IMG/VR virus record: IMGVR_UViG_3300047550_001096
Span: 1 to 61,162 of that record
Length of the DNA: 61,162 bases
Reading direction: 5' to 3' (one strand)
Source of the DNA: a virus
The stretch's first letter is position 1; every line of letters begins with the position of its first letter. A program made the translations under genes and the position numbers. This document shows positions 51,535-58,941 of this stretch, in pieces. Under the pieces are notes generated by a model that ran no database searches, was not told the DNA's origin, and saw only the letters and a list, made by a program, of their open reading frames with translations.

Positions 51535-53565
51535 TTAAGACATTTTAATTTCACAAGAGTCGGTGGTGCAATATGCCTCTCCCATAGCCTCTAAATTATT
51601 AGCCCCATCATAAATTGCAGCCCAATTAATCTTTTTAATTTGCCCAATATATGACTCATATTCCTCTTTTGTAATTTGAGTATATGGTTGTTGAGGATAG
51701 GTATGATTTCCCATTGGTAAGAATGACACTGCTTTTAACTGCCCTTCGTACATATGGAGAGCAGATGCAATATGCTTTGATTCAGACTCTTTATCAAATG
51801 AAAGAGTAACAGAAACACCATTGTCTGACCAATATTTTTGAGCAGTAGCAGCAAGTGCTATTTTTTCAAATAATGTTACATCTTTTTCAGAACGAGCATG
51901 GCCAGAATGTACTGGGAAATATACAACTTGTGTATTTGCTGATACTAAATCTTTTTCAACTTTATACCCCGCTGCTTTGAACAAATGAATCATTGGATCT
52001 GTTTCTCCAAAGCGGATTGCACGAAGGAAATATTCTCCTCCTGGTGCCCAGTGAACTCCTGGAGTTGCTCCAGAAAGAATTGAAACAGAGCCAGAAGGTT
52101 TTACAGTTGTGACACGAATTGATTCACGAACACACAACCATTCTGAATATTTGTGATCATAGGCACGAATTGTTTTATATCCTTCATCCATCCATTCACG
52201 AACTGCAGGCAAACCTTTTTGATCTGCAAATGATGCAATTCCAGTTAGTGATGTTCCAATACGACGATTACGCTGCATAATTCCATTTGTTTGTTGCCAA
52301 TGTGTTGGAATAAGAGTAACTGTCTTTCCATATAAATATGCAAATTTTAAAGTACGCAAAAAATCTTCTTTAGAATCGTGACGATTTAAATGAACCTCTA
52401 CAAGTGTACATAGTTCGTATGATTCTAATGGTTGTTCTGCACAAGGATTAAATCCCATAACACGATAATCTTTTCCATCTGCTGGATCTGCAAGACGACC
52501 ATAGTTGCGAGCAACATCAAGCCAAATAAAACCAGGTTCTCCGTTATTTGCAATTAAATCAACATAGTCTTCATATTTTGTTCCTACATTTGCTGATATT
52601 GAATTATTACTCATCCATGCCCAACCTGGTTTTTCTGGATCATACGAATTTCTATCTGGAAAAACCTCTGGGTTTTTAAGATTAATAAAATCATCATCTC
52701 CAGCTGCTCCAAGTGCAAGAGTTGCAGAACGTCGTACATTACCAGCAACAACGCATGTTCCAATTAAATTTACAATATCAACAATTGCACGAGAATCTAG
52801 TTTTTCTCCTGCTCTCCCGCCAATAACTGTACGAATACGATTATGTAAATCAATCAATGGTTGTGGGCCAGATGCGACTCCTCCAAATCCTTTAATAGGA
52901 GCGCCTAATGGACGAATTAGGGAATAATCAAATTCTTGAATTGCTTGATTAGGACGAAGGAATGAATTAATTAGCATTCTTACAGACTCAACCCATCCCT
53001 CACGAGTATCAGGAATTTCATAAGTTACTGAGGGTTCTGTAGGGGAATAAATAGGAAATTCTTTTTCTGCTCCCACAGTATCAAATCCAACACCAATACC
53101 AAGCATCAGTGCATCCATCACCCAAGCAAATAAGGCACCTGGATCATTTTTGTCTAAATCTTTAGTTGAGACCATAGCACAATTTTGAAGTGCTGCTGAG
53201 TTGCGCTTCTCCATAGTCATAGGAGTTCCAAACGCCCACATACCACGTCCTGGAGGAGTCCACTTTAAATTAAACATACGGTCAAAAGCTTCTTGGGCAG
53301 ATTTTTGGGCCTTATTATCATTCCAAGGCAGGCGATTTTCTTTAGCATGATTTTTCTGCACTGAGTACATTCCCTCAATTACACGACGGCAAACTTCATA
53401 CCATCGCTCCTTTGTGCCATCATCTTTCATTCTTGAATATGTGCGAATAAATGTTATTTCTCCAAGGGAGTTGTTGCCTGCATCTGAAAACCCAAATGGT
53501 GGCTCAGTGCTTTTATATTTATTCACAAACTCATCTAGTAAACGGAATGAAAAGATATCTGACAT
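51535..53565 (-). CDS. nrdJ: Class II adenosylcobalamin-dependent ribonucleotide reductase
   Basis: 676 residues of the monomeric RTPR type. The radical and thiyl site is at FNPCAEQPLE (about 370-379), where Asn, Cys and Glu line the active site. A second active-site Cys lies at LQNCAMVSTKDL (about 128), and a C-terminal CTTDSC (Cys666 and Cys671, a CxxxxC pair) is the reductant shuttle, as in the Lactobacillus enzyme. It converts ribonucleoside triphosphates to deoxy forms using B12 from the host. The ribosome site is weak. Expression is probably controlled by inverted repeats at 53604-53620 and 53641-53653 flanking its promoter. Confidence 0.93.
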   Translation of the reverse strand: MSDIFSFRLLDEFVNKYKSTEPPFGFSDAGNNSLGEITFIRTYSRMKDDGTKERWYEVCRRVIEGMYSVQKNHAKENRLPWNDNKAQKSAQEAFDRMFNLKWTPPGRGMWAFGTPMTMEKRNSAALQNCAMVSTKDLDKNDPGALFAWVMDALMLGIGVGFDTVGAEKEFPIYSPTEPSVTYEIPDTREGWVESVRMLINSFLRPNQAIQEFDYSLIRPLGAPIKGFGGVASGPQPLIDLHNRIRTVIGGRAGEKLDSRAIVDIVNLIGTCVVAGNVRRSATLALGAAGDDDFINLKNPEVFPDRNSYDPEKPGWAWMSNNSISANVGTKYEDYVDLIANNGEPGFIWLDVARNYGRLADPADGKDYRVMGFNPCAEQPLESYELCTLVEVHLNRHDSKEDFLRTLKFAYLYGKTVTLIPTHWQQTNGIMQRNRRIGTSLTGIASFADQKGLPAVREWMDEGYKTIRAYDHKYSEWLCVRESIRVTTVKPSGSVSILSGATPGVHWAPGGEYFLRAIRFGETDPMIHLFKAAGYKVEKDLVSANTQVVYFPVHSGHARSEKDVTLFEKIALAATAQKYWSDNGVSVTLSFDKESESKHIASALHMYEGQLKAVSFLPMGNHTYPQQPYTQITKEEYESYIGQIKKINWAAIYDGANNLEAMGEAYCTTDSCEIKMS

Positions 53566-53603
53566 TTAATTTTCTGCCTTTCAAGTAAAAAATATTATGA
53601 GAG

Positions 53604-53620
53604 CTTTGCAATTTGCAAAG
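53604..53620. promoter_or_regulatory. Inverted repeat 1, putative operator
   Basis: CTTTGCAATTTGCAAAG, eight perfect pairs around one base. It lies immediately downstream of the predicted reductase transcription start, a position where a bound repressor would block transcription. Confidence 0.55.
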
Positions 53621-53628
53621 TACTCCTT

Positions 53629-53637
53629 AGTATATCA
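53629..53637 (-). promoter_or_regulatory. Extended -10 promoter for the ribonucleotide reductase
   Basis: TGATATACT on the minus strand. The transcript would start near 53622 and carry a leader of about 57 bases. Inverted repeats sit on both sides of it. Confidence 0.55.
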
Positions 53638-53640
53638 TGG

Positions 53641-53653
53641 CTTTGTAACAAAG
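53641..53653. promoter_or_regulatory. Inverted repeat 2, putative operator
   Basis: CTTTGTAACAAAG, six perfect pairs around one base, just upstream of the reductase -10. It shares the CTTTG/CAAAG half-sites of repeat 1. The two centres are 35 bases apart. Confidence 0.5.
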
Positions 53654-53707
53654 ACCAAGCTCAATTATAACAATTTTATAAACTATAAAGGTTTAGTATA
53701 GGATAGT

Positions 53708-53726
53708 ACTTTTATATTATAAAAGT
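53708..53726. promoter_or_regulatory. Inverted repeat 3, AT-rich
   Basis: ACTTTTATATTATAAAAGT, nine perfect pairs around one base, upstream of the plus-strand promoter. It keeps the CTTT...AAAG outer bases of the other two repeats. Confidence 0.45.
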
Positions 53727-53737
53727 TCTTATATATT

Positions 53738-53766
53738 TTGTAGTATAGAGCTTTGTCTGGTATACT
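53738..53766 (+). promoter_or_regulatory. Leaderless plus-strand promoter for the glycan trio
   Basis: TTGTAG (53738-53743), 17 bases, TATACT (53761-53766) preceded by TGG, then six bases and GTG at 53773. The transcript should begin on the start codon. A CTTTGT half-site (53751-53756) lies in the spacer, so the regulator of the reductase may act here too. Confidence 0.6.
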
Positions 53767-53772
53767 TTTGTT

Positions 53773-54780
53773 GTGGGTAATTTAGTAGAGAAATCAGTGG
53801 AATATGGCGGTAAGTTAGTACCGCTTGTAATTGAAAAAGGATTACATTCTGGAACTGGGTTAATGAATCCTTCCGTATTTATAGATGATGATGGGGATAT
53901 CTTAGTCAATTTGAGGCATATAAACTATACCCTTTGCCATTCAGAAAATACTCAAAGATTTCCAAATAGGTGGGGACCACTATCTTATCTACATCCAGAA
54001 AAAGATCAGACTCTAAGAACTGAAAATTATATATGTAGACTTGATGAAAACCTTTCAATTTCTGAATATTGTCATGTTGAAATGTTAGATCTTCATACCC
54101 CTATTTGGGAATTTATTGGTCTTGAAGATGCTCGTTTGGTCAAATGGGACAATAAATATTTTCTAGTTGGAGTCCGTAGAGACACTACTACAAATGGTCA
54201 AGGTCGTATGGAATATACACATATTGACCTTGATAAAAATAACTGGACTGCCAAAGAAACTAAAAGAGTAAGAATTCCTGCACCAATATCAGATACTTCT
54301 TATTGTGAAAAAAATTGGGTACCAGTTTTAGATAAACCATATCATTTTATTAAATGGTCATATCCTGTTGAAGTAGTAAAAGCTAATTCAGAGGCACCAG
54401 AGTGCGAACAGGTTTCATTAAGAAATGGTGTTATGCCACCAACTGATCAACGTGGTGGATCTCATTTAGTTCGTTGGGGTAATATGTATATATCTATATC
54501 TCATGAGGTTGATTTATTTAAAAATTATTTAGGACAAAAAGATGCATATTATCGCCATAGGCTTTTAGTTTGGGATGATCAATTAAATCTTGTTGGTTTT
54601 TCAAAAAAGTTTTCATTTTTAGATGCAAGAATTGAATTTGTTGCTGGAGCAGCAGTACACAATGGTGATTTACTTATTACTTTTGGATTTCAAGATAATG
54701 CTGCTTTTATTCTTCGTACCCCTAAAATGGTAGTTGAAGACTTAATCCTGGAGGCTTTAAATTATGAACAAAACAATTGA
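53773..54780 (+). CDS. GH130-like five-bladed propeller protein (glycan phosphorylase family)
   Basis: 335 residues from a GTG start, supported by the leaderless promoter. The signatures GLMNPSVFIDDDGD (about 29-43), WEFIGLEDARLVKWDNKYFL (about 115-135), WVPVLDKPYHFIKW and FVAGAAVHNGDLLITFGFQD match the beta-propeller of family 130 mannoside/glycoside phosphorylases and hydrolases. The enzyme would split or remodel glycosidic bonds; substrate unknown. It begins a three-gene operon with a TPR protein and an FkbM methyltransferase, the only plus-strand genes of the window. Confidence 0.75.
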   Translation: MGNLVEKSVEYGGKLVPLVIEKGLHSGTGLMNPSVFIDDDGDILVNLRHINYTLCHSENTQRFPNRWGPLSYLHPEKDQTLRTENYICRLDENLSISEYCHVEMLDLHTPIWEFIGLEDARLVKWDNKYFLVGVRRDTTTNGQGRMEYTHIDLDKNNWTAKETKRVRIPAPISDTSYCEKNWVPVLDKPYHFIKWSYPVEVVKANSEAPECEQVSLRNGVMPPTDQRGGSHLVRWGNMYISISHEVDLFKNYLGQKDAYYRHRLLVWDDQLNLVGFSKKFSFLDARIEFVAGAAVHNGDLLITFGFQDNAAFILRTPKMVVEDLILEALNYEQNN

Positions 54781-55324
54781 AGATCTTGTAGTTGATTTAT
54801 CAACTGATCCATTTAATCCAGATATAAATTTTCAATGTGCTATTGAATATGAAAAATTAAATCAAACAGCCTCTGCAGTTTCTTTTTATTTACGTGCTGC
54901 AGAATTTGGTATTGATACTCATAAAGACATTGTATATACATCACTGCTTAAAATAGCAGAATGTTTTCAAACACAAAAAGATAGACAGTGGAATGTAACA
55001 AACTATATTCTTCATGCAGTTTCATATATGCCAGAAAGACCAGAGGCGTACTTCTTAATGTCTCAATATTATGAAAGAGAAGGAGCTTGGTTAGAATGCT
55101 ATGTATGGGCACAAATGGGTATAAATGCTAATCATAGTCTTGAGAAGCTTCCTCTATATGTTGGTTATGATGGTTTCTATTGTCTTGAATTTGAAAAAGC
55201 AGTATCTGGTTGGTGGATAGGCCAAAGAAATGAAAGCAAGATGTTGTTTAATAAGATATTAGAAATAGAATCAATTACAGACATATATAGAGAAGCAATT
55301 AAGTTTAACCTAGAAAAGATTTAA
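54764..55324 (+). CDS. Tetratricopeptide-repeat-like protein
   Basis: 186 residues of antiparallel helices: FNPDINFQCAIEYEKLNQTA, AVSFYLRAAEFGIDTHKD, IAECFQTQKDR, AYFLMSQYYEREGAWLECYV, and a C-terminal pair. These are TPR units, often linked to glycosyltransferases in bacterial and phage glycan clusters. It probably scaffolds the flanking enzymes. It overlaps the propeller gene by seventeen bases and has a GGAGG site nine bases upstream. Confidence 0.7.
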   Translation: MNKTIEDLVVDLSTDPFNPDINFQCAIEYEKLNQTASAVSFYLRAAEFGIDTHKDIVYTSLLKIAECFQTQKDRQWNVTNYILHAVSYMPERPEAYFLMSQYYEREGAWLECYVWAQMGINANHSLEKLPLYVGYDGFYCLEFEKAVSGWWIGQRNESKMLFNKILEIESITDIYREAIKFNLEKI

Positions 55325-55326
55325 TC

Positions 55327-55989
55327 ATGTTATTATTTGATATAGGGGCTAATAGAGGAGATGCTGTACTTGTAGGGTTAAATAAAGGATATAAAGTAGT
55401 TGCATTAGAGCCTGCTCCACATATATATAAAGAACTAGTAAAAAATTTTATTTATAATCCAAACGTAGTACCATTAAAGTTTGCAGTATCAGATAGTAAT
55501 AATCAAACAATAGAATTTTATGAAGCTGATGAAGATGGTTTATCTACTATAAATAAAGAATGGCTTACTTCAGATACCATGCCATATAAGGGTAAAAATT
55601 TTAGAACTATTCAAGCTACAACAATAACAGTTGATTCTTTAGTAGATATTTATGGAATACCAGACTTAATTAAAATTGATGTTGAAGGTGCAGAATGGTC
55701 TGTATTTCGTGGAATAACTAAAAAATATAAAACATTAACTTTTGAATGGACCAATGTTACTATTGGAGAACATCAATCTCAAATAGAATATTTAAAAAAT
55801 CTTGGATATACAGAAATAGGTCCTCAGTTTATTGAACACCATTTACAAGAACCAAAAGAATGGTTCAATATTAATGATCAAAGATTAGATGACTGGATAA
55901 TTGCTAATAAAGATAAATGGGAAGAAAAAGATTGGAAAGAGTCTGGACTTAGACCAACTGCAGATGTTGGAATGTGTTGGATTAAATAA
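55327..55989 (+). CDS. FkbM-family SAM-dependent methyltransferase
   Basis: 220 residues. The SAM-binding motif [20 protein letters not shown] stands at the N-terminus, followed by [52 protein letters not shown] and [12 protein letters not shown], the hallmark of FkbM O-methyltransferases. It would methylate a sugar or glycan end, a common way of masking surface polymers. It starts almost at the SAM motif, so it is short for the family. Its last eight bases overlap the convergent collagen-like gene. Confidence 0.85.
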   Translation: MLLFDIGANRGDAVLVGLNKGYKVVALEPAPHIYKELVKNFIYNPNVVPLKFAVSDSNNQTIEFYEADEDGLSTINKEWLTSDTMPYKGKNFRTIQATTITVDSLVDIYGIPDLIKIDVEGAEWSVFRGITKKYKTLTFEWTNVTIGEHQSQIEYLKNLGYTEIGPQFIEHHLQEPKEWFNINDQRLDDWIIANKDKWEEKDWKESGLRPTADVGMCWIK

Positions 55990-56563
55990 TATCTCCCGTA
56001 ACATACCAAACTTCATTTTCTGCTTTAATTAAAGTTAACATACTATATTGAACACGAGTTTTTGGAGCATTAGATGTTGCTGCAGCTGATGCAATTGTAG
56101 TTGTTGCTGGTGTTACAGCATTAATTGTTATCTGTCCTGCTCCAATTTGAACAACATTTATAGCATCGCCTATAGCAAAAGCAACATTTGAATTTGTTGG
56201 AACGCTAAATGTTTGAGCTGATCCGCTATTTCCACGAACTAAGTTATCTTTGTCTGTTAAAACAAAAGTATATGTTGCTCCAGTTTGAGTAGTTACAGCA
56301 TCTACACCTGTTGGTCCTGGTATTCCCTGTATACCCTGAGTTCCTTGTGTTCCTGTGGTTCCTTGAGAACCTGTAGTGCCTTGTGAACCTGTAGTTCCTT
56401 GTGTGCCTGTTATTCCTTGTATTCCTTGAGCACCTGTAGCCCCTGTAACACCTTGAATTGTAGTAGGAACTATAGCCCAAACTGTTCCAGTCCATTGTCT
56501 TGTAATTCCATCAACTGTAAACTGTTGATTTACAGATGGATTATCTGGAAAATTTGCTGGCAT
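55982..56563 (-). CDS. Short collagen-like tail fibre protein
   Basis: 193 residues. The N-terminal part (about 1-32, ending in an [13 protein letters not shown] segment) attaches to the virion. Residues about 36-87 form Gly-x-y repeats (G-T/S-x such as GTTGSQ units and [10 protein letters not shown]). Residues about 90-193 form a beta-rich tip ([31 protein letters not shown]). It has an AGGAGG ribosome site. It ends convergent with the FkbM gene. A receptor-binding fibre or tip is likely. Confidence 0.75.
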   Translation of the reverse strand: MPANFPDNPSVNQQFTVDGITRQWTGTVWAIVPTTIQGVTGATGAQGIQGITGTQGTTGSQGTTGSQGTTGTQGTQGIQGIPGPTGVDAVTTQTGATYTFVLTDKDNLVRGNSGSAQTFSVPTNSNVAFAIGDAINVVQIGAGQITINAVTPATTTIASAAATSNAPKTRVQYSMLTLIKAENEVWYVTGDII

Positions 56564-56573
56564 GTCCTACCTC

Positions 56574-57203
56574 CTAATCTATTATATATCCGTACTCTGT
56601 ATCTAAAAATATTAAATTCTGTGGTGTTTCTAAATATGTAGGGCTAGTTGTTCCAGATGTATTAAAGGTTATTGTATATGATGTTCCCATACCTTGTGTA
56701 GCAACATTCCATGCCTCTAATACCAAAAAGTCTCCAGCTTGTGCAGTAACTGCAGATCCTGAAAATGTAACTGTCTGTAGTGTATTTGCAAACTCTACAC
56801 CTATTGTTGTAGCAGAATCTCTAATAAATCCAACGACTGCATTTGTAGATGGTCTATATACATAAACTACTGGGGATAAAAATGCGTTTGCAGCAGCATT
56901 TGATTCATCTGCTAAGTATGCAATTGTCCATGTATTTGCAGAGATTGTTTGTGCTGCTAATTGACTAGAGGAAAACCTTGCTATTACTGCAGATTGCTGT
57001 GTAGATACAGCTGCACTTGAGTATGTTAAAGCAGTTCCCGCTCCAGATGTAGCATTTACTAAAATCATTTCTTGTGACTCATTAAAATCTCCACCATCTG
57101 TTCCAACTGGAAGTGCTGTTGATTTATCTCCAGCAGTTGGAAAATTTTGAGGCTCTCCTGCTGCACCAGCTGTTAAACTTCTAAAAAATAATCTAGTTGC
57201 CAT
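56574..57203 (-). CDS. Tail/fibre accessory protein
   Basis: 209 residues. It begins MATRLFFRSLTAGAAGEPQN and is rich in small residues with beta strands (NTWTIAYLADESNAAANAFL, VVYVYRPSTNAVVGFIRD, YTITFNTSGTTSPTYLETPQ). No known domain was recognised. It overlaps the Cys-motif gene by eleven bases and is embedded in the fibre cluster, so a virion role is likely. Confidence 0.6.
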   Translation of the reverse strand: MATRLFFRSLTAGAAGEPQNFPTAGDKSTALPVGTDGGDFNESQEMILVNATSGAGTALTYSSAAVSTQQSAVIARFSSSQLAAQTISANTWTIAYLADESNAAANAFLSPVVYVYRPSTNAVVGFIRDSATTIGVEFANTLQTVTFSGSAVTAQAGDFLVLEAWNVATQGMGTSYTITFNTSGTTSPTYLETPQNLIFLDTEYGYIID

Positions 57204-57552
57204 TTATCCAAACACCTTCAAGAGTGCATATTTCATTTTCATTGATAAAATCTGGCGTCATTGGTATATCTTTACGATTTTCAAATCCTTCTTCTATACA
57301 TGCCCCAGCATTTCCTGGTTCTGCAGACCATATTAATTTTCTTGTCCAAATCTCTTCTGTTCCATCTGTAAAAATTCTTCTATTTTCTTCAATTACTGTG
57401 GAAGGTATTTGTAATGGCTTGTTTTCACATAATCCACATGCTATACATTTTCCATATACCCGCCATTTTTTACCATCAGTATTCTCATATTCTGTATACT
57501 CTTCTGTCTTATCAGTAATTACTGTTGTAGGATCTTCTGTATATTCAATCAT
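57193..57552 (-). CDS. Virion-associated protein with CxxCxxC motif (119 aa)
   Basis: 119 residues. Cys36, Cys39 and Cys42 are arranged as CIACGLC, like an iron-sulphur or zinc loop, with Cys85 and Cys109 more distal (GNAGACIEEGF and NEICTLEGVW). W-rich beta strands lie between. Such a cluster is unusual among phage tail genes. It may be structural zinc or Fe-S binding, or a disulphide-linked fold in the particle. No clear family was recognised. Confidence 0.55.
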   Translation of the reverse strand: MIEYTEDPTTVITDKTEEYTEYENTDGKKWRVYGKCIACGLCENKPLQIPSTVIEENRRIFTDGTEEIWTRKLIWSAEPGNAGACIEEGFENRKDIPMTPDFINENEICTLEGVWINGN

Positions 57553-57553
57553 A

Positions 57554-58924
57554 TTAAACCTTTGATACTGATAGTGAAATAGTTGCTTTTGTAACAGATG
57601 TTACGCTATCAACGTTAAATGCAAGAATATCTCCAGAAGATATTGATGTAGTCCAACCAGTTAAGGTTGAACTTTGACCCTTAGTAGCAGTAGTTGTTAA
57701 TGGTTTTGCAGAACCAGTAATTGTATCTGCTACAGTTGGAGGGTAGTTAGCATAAGTATCTTTCCAAATATCAATAGTAATAGAACCAGATACATCATTT
57801 AATACTGTCCACTTTGTAATAGTACATCCAAATGGTATTTCTAAATATCCTTTAAGACCTGTTGTAATTACAGATCCGCCACCATCAATAATAAATGTAA
57901 TAGTTCCATCTGCTACACCTCTTGTACCTTGAATACCAGTTGTGCCTTGTAATCCTTGTAATCCCGTAGTTCCTTGAGTTCCAGTTGAACCCTGTGTACC
58001 AGTTGTGCCTTGTGAACCAGTTGTACCTTGTGGTCCTTGTGTTCCTTGAATACCAGCAACGCTAAATGTCCAGGCTGCAAAAGTACCAGATCCACCGAAA
58101 ACATCAGCGTTAATCGTAATGCTTGTATCTGCAGTAATTGATGTAATAGAACCTTCAACATAGTTAGATGGTGTTGCTGTATTTGCTGCACGAACACGCT
58201 CTCCTAACTGAAATGCACCAGTATTTGAAACTGTAAATGTTTTAGAGCCTGTTCCAATAGCAACAGATGTTGATGATGTAACTCCTAAAAATGAACGACC
58301 TTGGATTCCTTGAGTACCCTGAGTTCCAGTAGAACCCTGAGTTCCTGTAGTTCCTTGAATACCTTGATCCCCAGTTCTAGAAAAAACTACTGATAATGAT
58401 CCAGTATTAGTAGGAAGTGATCCAGAAACATATGAAACTGGTATCTTATAATATCCAGTAGCTCCACCAGTTGGAGTTACTGCTCCAGTAACTGTAAAAA
58501 CATTGAATGTAGTAGAGCCAACACTAGTTCCTAGCAAATATATTGTTCCACGAGTTGCAGTAGTTGTTGAATCATCCCAAGTATCATACCAACCAGTTTG
58601 TGTATTTCCTAAAGAATCAAGATTATCTATATATATAAAACTAACAGAAGACATTGTTCCACTGTTATATCTAATTATTCCATTTCCAGGATCTGAATCA
58701 GTAGTTGTAGTACTAAATGCATATGGGACACCACCGCTACCGCTTGGTCCAACTGTCCCTTGAATACCAGATGCATAGGCTAAAGAATTCCAGCTAGTAG
58801 ACCCATTTCCTACTTTAAATTTACCAGTATCTGTTTCATATCCTGGTTCTCCAGCAGCCAATAATGTATTAGCAGCTGTCCATTGTGCTGCTGTACCTCG
58901 TCTATACTGAATTTGAATTGGCAT
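57554..58924 (-). CDS. Collagen-like tail fibre protein with Mtd-type N-terminus
   Basis: 456 residues. The start, MPIQIQYRRGTAAQWTAANT, then AAGEPGYETDTGKFKVGNGS, is the phage fibre attachment domain found with tropism determinants. Two collagen-like Gly-x-y blocks (about 180-205 and 285-330) flank beta domains (about 60-180 and 210-280). The tip, FIIDGGGSVITTGLKGYLEI, follows. A module in it is paralogous to one in the next fibre gene. The ribosome site is GAGGAG. Confidence 0.8.
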   Translation of the reverse strand: MPIQIQYRRGTAAQWTAANTLLAAGEPGYETDTGKFKVGNGSTSWNSLAYASGIQGTVGPSGSGGVPYAFSTTTTDSDPGNGIIRYNSGTMSSVSFIYIDNLDSLGNTQTGWYDTWDDSTTTATRGTIYLLGTSVGSTTFNVFTVTGAVTPTGGATGYYKIPVSYVSGSLPTNTGSLSVVFSRTGDQGIQGTTGTQGSTGTQGTQGIQGRSFLGVTSSTSVAIGTGSKTFTVSNTGAFQLGERVRAANTATPSNYVEGSITSITADTSITINADVFGGSGTFAAWTFSVAGIQGTQGPQGTTGSQGTTGTQGSTGTQGTTGLQGLQGTTGIQGTRGVADGTITFIIDGGGSVITTGLKGYLEIPFGCTITKWTVLNDVSGSITIDIWKDTYANYPPTVADTITGSAKPLTTTATKGQSSTLTGWTTSISSGDILAFNVDSVTSVTKATISLSVSKV

Positions 58925-58941
58925 TTTTTCTCCTCAACCTA

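Noticed and set aside
53712-53909. 65-codon minus-strand frame in the divergent region
   Set aside because: No ribosome site, antisense to the GH130-like start, and it would span the operator and promoter elements.
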